Below are positions 1 to 12,182 of a stretch of DNA of 64,000 nucleotides, piece by piece (position 1 is the first letter of the stretch; each line of letters opens with the position of its first letter). The translations under genes and the position numbers were made by a program. The stretch comes from Nothopassalora personata (lineage: Eukaryota > Ascomycota > Dothideomycetes > Mycosphaerellales > Mycosphaerellaceae). Location of the stretch: the NCBI GenBank assembly GCA_033816765.1, contig CM066288.1, positions 2,046,001-2,110,000 of the forward strand. The letters are read 5' to 3'. Under the pieces are notes generated by a model, which saw only the letters and a list, made by a program, of their open reading frames with translations, was not told the origin of the DNA and searched no databases.

Positions 1-1240
1 AATAAATGCCTACCTCCCACTTTGATCCATTTCTTCTTTATTAAGGGAGTTATAGATCTAAAGAGGTAGCTCTAGTTAGTTATATAGGATAAAGTACAAG
101 AATTAAGTAACTACTCTAATAAGGGGAACTTGCCTTAGACTTCTATAGTTAAGTGAGCCACTTCATTATACTTATTATTATTAGACATTGTCTTCTAGGA
201 TGAGTTGCATAAGTTACGTAGCTCTTAGGTAGAGAAACCTTTCCTAGTCTTCCTTGTTTTAGAGGAAGGAGACTAGGCCTAGTTCTTCTAGAGTGACAGC
301 ATGTTAGAGCTAAGTTTCTTTACCATTTTCTTAAGTTCCTCTATAGAGGACTTCTCTCTTAGTGTTCTTCTTAAAGATAGTAGTGGAGATCTTCTCTTCT
401 TAACATGTGTTGCATTCTAGGAGGATAGTAATCTAAGGACCTTCTTTGCCTTAGAGAGACTAGGGCAGTCCTTAATAAGACAGTCCTTCTTATAGATAAG
501 GCAGGAAAGTAGTCTTACCTAACCTAAGGGCCTAACCTAGGTAGCTGCTATACTATACTTAGCCTTAGAGGGATTTAATCTAGCCTCTTAAGCCTTAAGG
601 ATCTTTAAGGTCCTTTTATGATCTATCTTTAGCTAAGCTATAATAGTATCCCTAGCTACATAGTAGTTAGGTAGCAGTAAGCTTAAAAGCTAGGTCATTC
701 TTACATTAGCTTTCCTATAGTACTAGCCCTCTAGGTTAACATTAGCAATCCTCCTTCTAAGAGACACTAAGTGTACCTATACAGATCTAATAGTGAACTC
801 TTCACTTATCTCAAAGTTCATAAACTGTTTTGTAAGCTTATGTGCATAGGTTAGTAACACCTAGCTGTACTTATTCTAGAGATGCACCTATATCTTAGTA
901 GCTTTTCTAGATTCGCAAGAGCCCTTAAGCTTAAATTTATCTTCTTCTATAATCCTACTTAGGATACTAAAGCAGCAAGCTGCATTTTGTTTTATCTATG
1001 TTAGTGTATTAAGAATCTCTTTAATCTTAGTCTCTTCCTAGAGTCTTAGGTTCTTGCCCTTAATGTTGTTAAATAACACTTCTAACAGGTCATTAATTGC
1101 AAAGAATGCTAACTGGCTCTCTATCTTATATCTCTAAAGGTTGAACTATCTCTTCTAATTGTCTCTCCTAAGAATTGGGATTTTGGTTCCCTTCTCTTCT
1201 CCTTTCTCTTAGTATAAATCTATAGTGAATTAAATGTAAT
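1..1240 (-). pseudogene. RIP-mutated Copia gag-protease fragment
   Basis: Read on the minus strand in one frame with TAG treated as read-through, this gives a Copia-type Gag around 1,220-800 and an aspartic protease near 75-115 (motif LLNSCTLSYITN, matching the family pattern LLDSG-TSHIT with the catalytic Asp turned to Asn, a G-to-A change typical of RIP). The frame is broken only by TAG-type stops, so it was one ORF before mutation. The rest of the element (integrase, RT) would lie to the left of the window. The 5' end of Gag is near 1,220. It is dead as a gene. The Copia assignment rests on the gag-protease order and the protease motif. Confidence 0.7.
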
Positions 1241-1448
1241 AAAACAAGGTGTATATGCTTCAAAGTCGTAGCTTAGGTCCTACTAAGGCTTTTAGTGTAG
1301 AATAGTAAGGTTCGTAGGTGTAGATACTAAGGCCTACTTAGTAGGGTAAAGAAAGAGCGGTGTAGTCTCGGAGCTAGGACACAGGTCTGTCTCTCCTAGT
1401 AGAGTTCCAAATGACTTACTTAAAGTCCTTCTTAATAGTATCTCGATG
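1241..1448. other. Unassigned RIP-mutated spacer between Copia gag and truncated LTR
   Basis: This stretch lies between the Copia gag 5' end and the broken A' LTR. It may hold the Copia leader or 5' LTR, but I found no matching second copy in the window and no reading frame. Confidence 0.4.
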
Positions 1449-1519
1449 CCCCTTTCTTCTATATCGAACTTATTATAAACCTTATAGAACTTTAGTATAT
1501 ACGTCGTTTACCCGTAACA
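1449..1519 (+). repeat. Truncated 5' LTR of Gypsy element A'
   Basis: These 71 bases match the 3' part of the 162-bp family-A LTR in plus orientation and end in cccgtaaca. They are followed at 1,520-1,532 by the first internal bases of A' (ttaagttcgatct). The 5' 91 bp of the LTR are missing, so the left target duplication of A' is lost. Element A then interrupts A' and its interior resumes at 15,543. Confidence 0.8.
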
Positions 1520-1532
1520 TTAAGTTCGATCT

Positions 1533-1694
1533 TATTACGGGTAAACGACGTATATACTAAAGTTCTATAAGGTTTATAATAAGTTCGATATAGAAGAAAG
1601 GGGAAGTTACACGCTATCCGAAGAAAAGGTGTCGGAAAGTAATCCGAACGCATAGGCGTAGCCTATACTAAGAAATAGGGGCCCGCCCCTTACA
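1533..1694 (-). repeat. LTR of element A (3' LTR in element orientation)
   Basis: 162 bp, matching 15,381-15,542, 28,967-29,128, 38,936-39,097 and 50,756-50,917 apart from C/T and G/A transitions. A polypurine tract, the complement of the C-run at about 1,697-1,710, adjoins it. Confidence 0.9.
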
Positions 1695-3080
1695 CTACCC
1701 CCCCCCTTCCTCCTCCGCCGCCCCTAGTCCTAGCTCCGCCCTAGAGCACATTATCCCAGCTGTTTTTATTAGGCTCGCAATAGGAAGTGCCCGAGCTTCT
1801 CTTCCTTATTATCTAGCCCCGCCGACGCCGAGACAAAGTATTGTTACCTAGGTAAGTATAAGGTTTACTATTGTCTACTAAGTAACAATAGCTATTGTCA
1901 CATGTAAATAATAGGAGCCTAGAACATATCTTTAGGTTCTCGTTCTCTTTTTCTTTCTTTCTTTTCCTTATTACCTACCGTAAGCGTAAGTCGCCCCTCC
2001 CCCTCCCCCTAGCTAAGCGTCTTTAGCCTTAGGGGTATACGGTTACGTATCTTATGCCTATCGCTTAGGAAGCCGACGTTTTCCCTACGGGTTCCGATAG
2101 ATACTAATAGCATACCGTAAATAGAAACTACTACGACTATATCTCCTATTAATACTATTAAGTAAGTCCGAATAAATTCCTATAGAGACCGACGTATTCT
2201 AACTAGAACGTAGTATAAAATAGCCTAACGCCGTATCTACTACGTCCCCTACGCCTCTACTAGCGTAGACTACGTCTCCTAGTATATAAGTACCGGTCCC
2301 CGTCCTATTCCTATCGGGGTCCGCTAATTATCGTTAGGGCGTAACCGCGCGCGCCTACTAGGCCTATAACACTAATCGTAAGTATTGCGAGGACATATAT
2401 GTACTACGCGGACCCCGAAGGAAAATTATTGCTAACCGCGCGTTTTAGGCCGGAGCTCGCCTACGCCGCCTATACTAAGTAGACCCGCGCTACTAACTAG
2501 AACCGCGCGTAAGTATCCTCCCTAGCGGCCTCCGCGGCTTTTCTACTAGCTTACGGTCTTTTAGCGACGACGCTCGTACTAAGCTCCGCGCCGTCCTTAA
2601 AGCTTAGAAGGCTTTAAAGCCTCTCTAGCGTGCTAGCGTGCTCTCCCGGTAAGTTTCCCCGGCCCCCGCCTCTTTATACGCGCTTACCGATCCTTTTAGT
2701 ACGGTCGCTACTAAGGTTATAGGCACTATAGCTAATGCTTAGCTTACCTTTAGGTAGACGTATATACTATAGGCCCCGTTATAAAACTATCGCTAACCGA
2801 CTCTTTAGTCCCGGGGGCGCCCTACGCGACCTCTAGCTAGGCTAGCGCCGCGTGCGTTAGGCCTCGGCCTCCTCTAACTAGCCTTCGGGCACCCTCGTCT
2901 TTCGCGCGGGCCGCGACCGGGCTATTATAGTATGTAGCTATCTCGAAAGGGATCGGGCTCCGCTACTTTTACGGCGGACGCCGCTAAAATAAAACGCTCT
3001 TAAACTCACCTATACCTTCTTACTTCTCTCTATCTCCTAAAAAGACTCCCTAACCTAAAAGAACGCCTATCCTTTCCTAA
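1695..3080. other. Non-coding 3' tail of Gypsy A
   Basis: About 1.4 kb lies between the end of pol and the 3' LTR. It is GC-richer than the rest and full of CpG words such as gcgcgc. I see no reading frame in it. The same tail occurs in A' (about 27,530-28,966, reversed) and in E3 (39,098-41,840, interrupted by the small LTR element), so it belongs to the family. Confidence 0.75.
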
Positions 3081-3787
3081 ACGTCTATGTCTACGCTAAA
3101 TCCCTAGTAATCCTTACCTTTTCGCCGTTTCCCCCTTCTTTTCGTATCCTATGCCTCCTTCGGTCCGTTATACGTTATTAGGTTACTATATTTCCTCTCG
3201 AAGTTATCCGCGGCTACTATGTCCGCGAGGTACCCTAATAGTTCCTATGTAGGGTTGTAGTATCCGGTCTATTTTACTAGGACTTTGCGTACTCGGCCTC
3301 TACCTCTAACCGTAGTTCTAGCGTAAAGGATCTCTTCTACCTACTACTCTTCGTAAGACTTAATTATAATAGGGTCCGGCTGTTTATTATCGATCTCTTA
3401 TCTAGGTAAGGGGTCTTAGCTTATAGGTCGCAGTAAGTTAGGATAGAAGACTAGGTAGATCCCGTCGGGGATCCTAGATAAGCGTATAGACAACGGTAAG
3501 ATTACTTCTACTACCGTATACTTCGCGTGTCTATAGTCGAGGCTCTTCTTTAGTCGTATAGTAACATAGTTACGTAGATCTAGCTAAACTTTGTCGCCTA
3601 CACGATAGATTAGTGCGGGCTTCCTACCCCGGTTAGCGTAGTCCTCCTATTTTTAGGCGGCTTCCGCTATACTCGCCTAATATAGGTCCGTAATCTTTTA
3701 CATCCTTTCTACGAATAGCGTTACCCGTTACGCGGCGTCTAACTAAGAGGTCTCTAGATCCGGTTATAACTAAACGGGTAATAGTAC

Positions 3788-4147
3788 TGTTACGGAATAA
3801 TTCCTAGGGACCCTAGAATTATAACGATAAGACGAACACGTGACTTATCCTACCTAAGCGCTTAGACTTGGAGCGGTTAGACTGCTTATGCTTAGACTGA
3901 TTAGACTGCTTATACTTAGAATGATTAGACTAATTACCGAGATCTACGAATCTCTTTTATATTTAGGAACGCTAGAAACCCTTATAGTTCTAATGCGTTC
4001 AACTTATATTACTATCTCACTAATTGGAATACAACTCTTATTCCAATTATTTATCTTTGCTTAGCTTACTTTAGCCTCTCTAAAGAATACCGCTACGTAA
4101 CTTAACTTATCTCTCCTTTAAGACTAGCCCTAGAACGAGACATAACA
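3788..4147 (+). repeat. 5' LTR of B1
   Basis: 360 bp. It differs from the 3' LTR by transitions (for example ggagcggttagactg against ggagcgattagacta), which are LTR-specific RIP marks. The inside-out LTR of B2 carries the same marks. Confidence 0.9.
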
Positions 4148-4219
4148 CTTTAAACGCCCTTAGGATAAGCGCTACTTAAGTAGCTAGTAGGGGAACACCC
4201 GCCCCTAGCGAAGTAGGAA

Positions 4220-7200
4220 GCATCCGCCGTACGCTACCATAAGAGACTACTACGAAGGACGATAAGTCTAATAACGATAACGAGCCTACTCTAAGGAAGA
4301 ACGACGTTAAGGCTACTAAGCTAGACCTCTTCTATAGAGACAGGGCCAAGTTCGACGACTAGATTAATTAGATAGATATGTATCTTATGTTTAACCTAGT
4401 CGATGCTAATAAAAGAACTATCTTCGCTATTACGTACCTTCGCGGAAGTGCGTAGAACTAGATCAAACCTTACCTTAAGGAATACCTTAAAGGTATAGGA
4501 CGATTAGACCCTACCGGAATATTTAGGAGCTAAACCCTCTTTAAAGATAAGATGAAATCAATCTTTAGAACCTCGAACGAAGTCTAATAGGCTATACGAA
4601 TTATTTAACACCTAAAACAGAAGACGTCTACTTTAGAGTATGCCGCTAAATTCGAAGAATACGGACAAATTACCGGATGGGACTAGACGGCGTTAATAAC
4701 TATGTTCCGACGTAGACTTAAGGACTCCGTTAAGGACGAGTTAATAAGACACGGGGAACGGATTACTAACCTCGAAGAGCTAATAAAGGCGTCGATTAAC
4801 ATCGATAACTAGCTCTAGGAACGACACTAGGAAAAGAAACACGACTCTAAAGTAGGAGGTATAGTAGGATACGCTCCGGATCGTAGACCCTTAGGAGGAT
4901 ACGTTACGAAGGGAGAATTCTTACGATAAAGCTAGCCCTACTATAGACTATAGCTAATAGAACTAGACGTTACCTAACGAGGACGGAGGATTGATAAGAG
5001 TAGGGGCTACGGAAAGCCCTTTAAAGGAAAAGGAAAACTCACATACTATGCCTATAGTAAGGAAGGTCACATAGCGCGGGATTGCCGCGGTAAGAATATA
5101 GTGCGCCGCGAGCAGTTTAATATAATGTAACTAAAGGTAGGCAAATCTAGGAGTAGTGTTAGACCCCGACAATTTAACTATACCTAGCGAGTAGAGGAGA
5201 AGGATAGTAACCGGGTTGCGACGCCTCTCCTAGACCCCTTATAAGGACGAGGAGGATACTATGTTTAACAACATACACTACTACCGAATAACTAATAGCT
5301 AAAGACTATTAGACTGTTTAGTATAATAGTACAAGGAGTTAACTACAAAGTTAAGAAAGAATCTCGACACGGTTACGGAAGCCTTCATTAGCGATTCTAT
5401 TACTAGGACTCGTGTTAAACCTACTACGACGCTAAGTTAGGCGTAGGGTACTAGCTACGACAATTAGTAGGAACCCTAGGAGCTTAGCACGGACAAAACA
5501 AGCTCTAAGAAGTAGACATCGACGAATCTTACTTCGATAACGATAATAAAGAAAACTAGGATCTAGAATGGAACGGACGCTAGTTACTAGTACTAGAACA
5601 ATAAATAAACGAACTAGATACTATCGAAGAAGATTACGTACCGGAGAAGTTAAGCGAGGACTTATCCGAAGAAGAAGAGAGCGACACCGACGACGAAAAC
5701 GAAGTATACACATTCACGGTAGACGCGCTAAGGAAACTCTATAAGTTAATTATCTACCTCTAACGAAGGCACGAAGAATTCCTACTAAAGTTCTTAGGGA
5801 AACGATACCTAAACCCTAACGAATTCGATAAGACACTCGATATAATAAGGGGCATAGTATAGGGCTACCTAACTATAAACAATACTAAGAACTTAGCTAA
5901 AGCAATTATCGAACGACTACCTATAGGAAGCCGAATAACGGATACCGGATACCTAACACCGGTAGGAACTTTCGTCTTAAACGAACTACGAACAGCGGTA
6001 CAGTATGTACGGGCTCTTTACTTAGAATCGTAGAAGATCTAGGAACGCAATAGACTACAAGTATAGATATAGGGTAACGGGCTACAGGTTCTAGCCGAAG
6101 CCTCTAGGTACGAAGCATAGCGAACTACATACTATTCGGGAAAAGGATTAGCTCCCTAGGAATAAGCGACCGGAGGGAGTTATGTAATACTTAGGCTTAC
6201 GTATCGACATTAAACACAGTTTTCTAGACATAAGCAATCGTTAACGGACATAAGACTAGTGTTATAATCGACTTAGGAGTAGCGGGGAATTTTATCTCCG
6301 AGTCTTTTATAAGAAGAAACGGATTAGCTACCCTAAAGAAGAAATAGGGTTACGAGTTAATCGCGGTAGACGGATTATCGTTACCTAGCGTAGAATAGGA
6401 GACGATACTATTGCTACTAGCTATCTAACAGCACTACAAGAATATTACCTTAGATGTTACTAATATAGCTAGTTATAACATAGTATTAGGTATGCCTTAG
6501 TTAAGAAAGCATAATCTAGTAATCGACTAGAGAAGAGGAGTACTTACATTTAGGGAATGCGACTACGTTATCGACATTTAGCCTACGTATCGATAGCGGA
6601 CGATAGTAGATAAGGTAAAGAAACAGCTTAACACATTCGAGCTTACGCCGAATAGAAGGATAGAAGAACTACCTTCGACCGGGATAGACACTAGCGTAGG
6701 GCCGCCGGGTTACGAAGTTACTAGAAGTAATAGAAGTAACGCACTATCGAAGAATACTAACATCTTAGAGTTAAGTATTCCTAAGGAGTATCGTAAGTGG
6801 TCGCGACTCTTTAAAGAGGAGAGAGGCAAAACCGCCTTACCTAAGCACCGCCTATAGGATTATAAGATCAACATTTAGCTAGGGAAAGAGCCTCTATAGG
6901 GACCCCTATATTAAATGTCTAAGAAAGAGCTACAGACCCTACGAGAATAGCTAAAGGAGAAGCTAGCTAAAGGATAGATAAGAAGATCCACCTTAAGTGT
7001 AGGAACTCTATGCATATTCGTTCTAAAAGCAAACGGGAAGTTACGACTCGTACAAGACTATAGGAAGTTAAACGAGATTACGATTAAGAACCGATACCCG
7101 CTACCTAACATCGAAGAAGCATAAGATAGATTAACCGGATCAGACTAGTACACGAAGATTAACCTACGAGATGCCTTCTATACTATACGAATAGTAGAAG

Positions 7201-9590
7201 GAGAAGAATAGAAAACCGCTTTTAGAATAAGATACGGACTCTACGAATTCTTAGTTATACTAATAGGATTGACTAACGCACCCGTATCCTATTAGGACCT
7301 TGTTAACGAAATACTTAGAGACCTACTCGACGTATACGTTATCGCTTATATAGACGACATATTAGTCTATACGAAAGAATCCCTTTAGAATCACATGAAA
7401 CAAGTCTAGGACGTATTCGAACGACTTACACGTTTAGGATTTAAGACAGCACCCGAGAAATGCGAATTCTATAAGAAAGAAGTTAAATTCTTAGGCTTTA
7501 TTATTAGTACTATAGGGATAACGATCGACCCTACGAAGACACAGTTAATTAGAGAATAGCTAGAGCTAAAAACAGTTAAGGACGTACAATTATTCCTTAG
7601 ACTAGCGAACTACAACCGGAAATTCATTAAGGACTACGTAAGGACAGTAGCACTAATAACGATGCTTACGAGAAAAGACGTTACCTAGAAATAGGGAAAG
7701 GAACAGATTGAAGCGTTTAAGAAACTTAAGGAATAATGCGCTTTAGCCCCTACGCTTCGATTATTCGATAGTAGTAAGGAAGTCTACATCGAGACCGATG
7801 CATCTAATATAGCAATAGGCGCGTGTCTAACATAGACACACGATAGGTAGAGACACCTAGTAGCCTATTACTCCCGGAAAATAACTATAGCGGAATAGAA
7901 CTACGATATCTATAATAAAGAGCTTCTAGCCATTGTTGCCGCTATGTAACATTAGAGAGTATATGTCGAGGGCCTACCGAAGTTAACGATTCTTTCTAAC
8001 TATAAGAATCTTACGTACTTTACGACAACGAAAGAACTTACCCGAAGGCAAGCCCGCTAGTCGGAGCTACTAGGACAATATAAGTTCGAAATTAAATATA
8101 CTCTAGGACGAGAGAATAGCCGCGCCGACGCGCTAAGCTAAAGAAGCGACTATATAGAAGGAAAAGAACTAGTGTAGCATAAAGTACTAAAGACAAACCT
8201 CGACGGAAGTCTTAGCGCTAACATAAGAGAATTTAATAACATCGTACGGATATTAGGCGATAGGGACGAACAATTCCCTATATCGTAAGGAAAATACTAG
8301 GTACTAAAGGATCGAGAAGAAGAATGCATACGACAACATTATAACGGACTAACATATAGGCACCCTAGAACTTTGAAAATAATAGACCTAATACAGCGCA
8401 GTTTCTCATTCCTATAGATAAGGTAAAAGTTGCTACGCTACATTAAACGATGCGTACACTACTAACGAAACAAGGCTACGAGACATATAAAATACGGTTA
8501 CCTATAGTTTAGGACACTACTAACAAAACCATAGGACGAAGTTATAATAGACTTTATTACGAAACTCCTACCGTTAAGAGACTAAGTTACGAAACAACTA
8601 TACGACATAATACTAGTTATGGTTAATAGACTTATAAAATACGCACACTTCATTCCTACATCGGAAACATACAATATAGAGCAGCTCGGATACCTCGTAC
8701 TAGATAGACTTATCCGATACTACGGATTCCCCTAAGCGTTTATAACGGACAGAGATAAGCTATTTACATTAAATTACTAGAAGACGCTTATAGGAACGAT
8801 CGGAATTAAACATAAGCTATTAACGGCATATTATCCGGAAATAGACGGATAAACCGAAAGGATGAATTAAACGCTAGAACAATACCTACGACACTACATA
8901 AATTATGCATAAGACAACTAGGTTTCATTACTACTAATAGCGTAGATTGCACTAAACAACCATAAATCGGAGACAACTTTAACGATACTATTCTATGCAA
9001 ACTTTAGTAAAGATCCTAACCTATTCGAAACACCTAGATCCTACCTATAAGCCGAAAGAGCGATCGTAACGACCGATACTCTTAAGGAAGTGCATAAAGA
9101 AACACGTAAGGCGATCGAAGATGTATAACAAAAACTGTCTTAATAACGGTAGGACATAAGAAAAATAGCACCTCTACTAAAAGAGGGGGATAAGGTCTAT
9201 CTCCTTATAAAAAACTTAAGAATAAGAAGATAGACTAAGAAACTGGATTACGTTAAGGTCGGACCATTTTTTATCGATAAAGTTATAGGACTAGTTAACT
9301 ACCGCCTACGACTACTACCTAACGCGAAAATCCACCCGGTCTTCTACATTTCTAAGTTAGAACCCGTAGACGCCGAAACACCCTACTAGGAGAGCTTCTA
9401 TTTCGAACTAGAAGTAGAAAACGAATTCGAAGTCGAAAAGATCCTAGATAAGAGAGGTTAGCGATACCTTGTTAAATAGAGAGGATACGATAATTTAGAA
9501 AATACCTAGGAACTAAAAGAAAATCTACATAACTGTTAGCAAAAAATCTAGGAATACTACAAAACTAAAAAACGGCTAGCCGACTAAGCT
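4220..9590 (+). pseudogene. Fossil gag-pol of chromovirus B1
   Basis: One plus-strand frame, with TAG and some TAA read through. Gag is at about 4,280-4,930. A zinc knuckle at about 5,038-5,090 has first Cys residues turned to Tyr (YAYSKEGHIARDC). Protease is near 6,230-6,560 and RT at 6,915-7,560, with an intact YIDD box at about 7,347-7,358. RNase H is at about 7,740-8,130. The integrase core is at about 8,540-9,000 with IDFIT, TDRDKLFT and an ExDGxTERMN-like segment. A C-terminal chromodomain lies at about 9,400-9,570 (EVEKILDKRG-RYLVK-RGY). The domain order is that of Ty3/Gypsy chromoviruses, whose chromodomains guide integration into heterochromatin. It cannot be translated now. Confidence 0.88.
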
Positions 9591-9618
9591 ACCGATTAGC
9601 GACTAGTCGGCCGGGAAT

Positions 9619-9691
9619 AGCTAAGGTAGGAATCGAACCTACGACCTTAAGAGTGTAGATAGCTTACGCTCTACTACTAAGCTACCTAGCC
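9619..9691 (-). other. tRNA-like sequence inside B1
   Basis: On the minus strand there is a 73-nt cloverleaf-like fold: a 7-bp acceptor stem (GGCTAGG with CTTAGCT, two G-U pairs), a D-arm with A-box-like TAGCTTAGTAGTAGAGCG, and a perfect 5-bp T-stem with B-box GTTCGATTCC. The anticodon arm is abnormal (4 pairs, one mismatch, 9-nt loop), so no anticodon can be assigned. It sits just beyond the pol C-terminus, antisense to the element. The same sequence is in B2 at 20,918-20,990. Confidence 0.5.
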
Positions 9692-9787
9692 GATTAATAA
9701 GAATAGGGACATAACTTACGAATAAGTACCCTAATAAGTCTCTACCCCTAGAGACTCGCCCTAAGGCTCTGCTCTAGAGAGCGCCGC

Positions 9788-10270
9788 CTAGTTATTTACG
9801 GGCATCTCTAGGATATCCGAGAAAGCAACTAGCGAAGGCGACACCTCTACCCTTGACGCCCGCTTAAGAGACGCTAGCTCCTCGCGCGCCTCTTCCTCCT
9901 CGAGCTCCTCTAACTCCTTAGTAACGGCATCGTCGGTACGACGCTTAGCTAATCGTAGCTGTTTCCGAAGACGGATCTTACGCATCTTTAGCCGTACCTC
10001 CTCCTCTTTAATCCTCTTAAGCTCTAGCTTAAGCTTATCGCGCGAATCGCGAAGACGTTCCTACTCCGGACGAGAAAGACGTACATCGCAATCCTTATAG
10101 CCTTTTCGAATATAGGCCGAACACTTTCTAGACCGAGAACCTACGATATACTTTACTACTACGCCCGAGGATCGAGACTTCTAATAGTTCGTGCATAGAG
10201 CCATTTCGATACTAGAAACTTTAGTATCCTAAGCAAGTCGTTAACGGCGTTTGTAGGAGGAAGAAGACAT
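9788..10270 (-). pseudogene. Antisense ORF at the 3' end of B1
   Basis: On the strand opposite to gag-pol, an ATG at 10,270 opens a 160-codon frame with only three TAG/TAA-type stops in its first half. The last 65 codons from the Met at 9,985 are open. The N-terminal half shows a Cys pattern (KCSAYIRKGYKDCDV and a Cys about 20 residues before it). The C-terminal half is charged and predicted coiled coil (repeated EELEEEE, KLKLELKRIKEEE). The identical frame occurs in B2. It has no recognised family; antisense frames between pol and the 3' LTR occur in some fungal and plant LTR elements. It could be a TE accessory protein. Confidence 0.55.
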
Positions 10271-10343
10271 AGTTAACTATTACTATAAGAAATGATAACG
10301 GCTTAAGAAGCTTCGGGACGAAGCTAGACTAAGAAGGAGATAG

Positions 10344-10703
10344 TGTTACGGAATAATTCCTAGGGACCCTAGAATTATAACGATAAGACGAACACGTGAC
10401 TTATCCTACCTAAGCGCTTAGACTTGGAGCGATTAGACTACTTATACTTAGACTAATTAGACTGCTTATACTTAGAATAATTAGACTAATTACCGAGATC
10501 TACGAATCTCTTTTATATTTAGGAACGCTAGAAACCCTTATGGTTCTAATGCGTTTAACTTATGTTACTATCTTACTAATTGGAATACAACTCTTATTCT
10601 AATTATTCATCTTCGCTTAGCTTACTTTAGCCTCTCTAAAGAATACCGCTACGTGACTTAACTTATCTCTCCTTTAAGACTAGCCCTAGAACGAGACATA
10701 ATA
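10344..10703 (+). repeat. 3' LTR of B1
   Basis: 360 bp with the terminal CA RIP-mutated to TA. It is followed by the target duplication agtac at 10,704-10,708. Confidence 0.9.
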
Positions 10704-11587
10704 AGTACCTCGTATCCGTATACCGCGAAGAAGGGGCTTATTCCTAGCCTAGCGTAATACTGCGCGTTTAGAGTAAGTTACGCCGTAGGGAGCTAGCGTT
10801 TCTAGTCGGACTACTTATAGTTAATGTAGTTACGAAGGTAAGCCTAGACTTCCTAGTTTAATCGTTCCGGGCCTCCGTCGGTTTATAGGTAGTAGGCGGA
10901 GCTAAGCCTCTATTTTACACCGGTTAAACGATAGAAGGTCCTCTAGAAGGTACTCGTCCAGTTAGTACCCCGGTTACTCGTAATAGCTTAAGGGAGGCTA
11001 TAGTATCTTACCTAGTAGTCTAAGAACCTTTTAGCGTAGTCCTCGGCTTTTATAGTAGGCATCGCTTCTAAAACGACGGTCTTGCTTAGTCGATCCTTAA
11101 TTACCTAGAGACAAGTGTTCCCTTACGACTCGGGCATGTCCGTTATAAAATCTATCGAGATCTCCTAGAAGAATCGGTCGGGGACCGGTAAGGGTTATAG
11201 GAGGCCGTGTTTTTATTCTCTCTACACCTTATTCCTACCGTAGTAGTTATAGTTCCTTAAAAACTGCCTTACGTACTTAGACTATAGGGGCTAGTAGAAG
11301 TTACAACTTAGTATCGATACTATAGAGTCCCGGCTAGGGTGGCCGTATACCGGTAAATCGTGTACGGATTAGATTAGCTTAGTTCGAAGGGTGTCGTTCT
11401 ATAGAATCGCTATGTCCGCCTCCTTATAGTCGGACGCCGTAGAACTAGGAGCTCTAGGTACCTAAATCCTACCGCGGTAGCGAAGATACCCGTTACGGTC
11501 GATACTATAGTTACCTAATTATACCTTAAGTTTCACCTCGCTAGGAAGTAAACGCGCTCCTACCTTAATCGCGCGGTATACCGCTTA

Positions 11588-12182
11588 GAACGTACTGTCC
11601 TTCTCGATAGTCCTTTCCTAGAGGTCGTTTAGCTCTTAGTCTTAGAAGGGTCCTAGTAGTGCGCCCGGTAAATCCGCCTCTTCTATAGCGGATAGTCCTT
11701 CGAACTACGTAGCTAAGATTTGTACTAACGAAACCTTTATAGTAGAGCTAGCGTCTACTACCTTCGAGCTCGGCTAATTCTTTACGATGTCCGGTTTAAG
11801 AAATCTACGATACCGTAATAACTTATCGTCCTACCTAAGCGTATCCTACTCCCTTCGAGAAAGGGCATCCGGCACAAAGAACGTGCTATCCTTCTTAATA
11901 GTTCTTTCCTAGAGGTCGTTTGGCTCTTAGTCTTAGAAGGGTCCTAGTAGTGCGCCCGGTGAATCCGCCTCTTCTACGGCGGATAGTCCTTCGAACTACG
12001 TAGCTAAGATTTGTACTAACGAAACCTTTATAGTAGAGCTAGCGTCTACTACTACCTCGCTTCCCCCCCTTCGAGCCCGGCTAATTCTTTACGATGTCCG
12101 GTTTAAGAAACCTACGATACCGTAATAACTTGTCGTCCTACCTAAGCGTGTTCTACTCCCTTCGAGAAAGGGCGTCCGGTAT
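11588..12182 (-). repeat. Tandem duplication of about 300 bp within pol of A
   Basis: Two adjacent copies (about 11,588-11,878 and 11,879-12,182) cover the RNase H-integrase boundary. The second is 12 bp longer (a C-rich insert also present in E3). The same duplication is in A' (about 18,431-19,025), but E3 has a single copy (about 43,434-43,738). Confidence 0.8.

Larger units (their letters stand above)
3788..10703 (+). mobile_element. Gypsy chromovirus B1, RIP-mutated
   Basis: A 6,916-bp element with 360-bp LTRs at 3,788-4,147 and 10,344-10,703 (TGTTACGG ... ACATAACA). The 5-bp target duplication agtac is at 3,783-3,787 and 10,704-10,708. A purine-rich tract (aagaaggagatag) abuts the 3' LTR. 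Coding is on the plus strand. It is inserted in the integrase region of A. E3, the third copy of A, has the intact site agtgc near 42,550, which confirms the empty site. B2 is a same-length inverted copy at the mirror position. Confidence 0.92.

Noticed and set aside
8806..9000. 64-codon frame antisense to the integrase of B1 (and 21,609-21,803 in B2)
   Set aside because: Shadow of the fossil integrase frame. It is identical in both copies only because the copies are identical.
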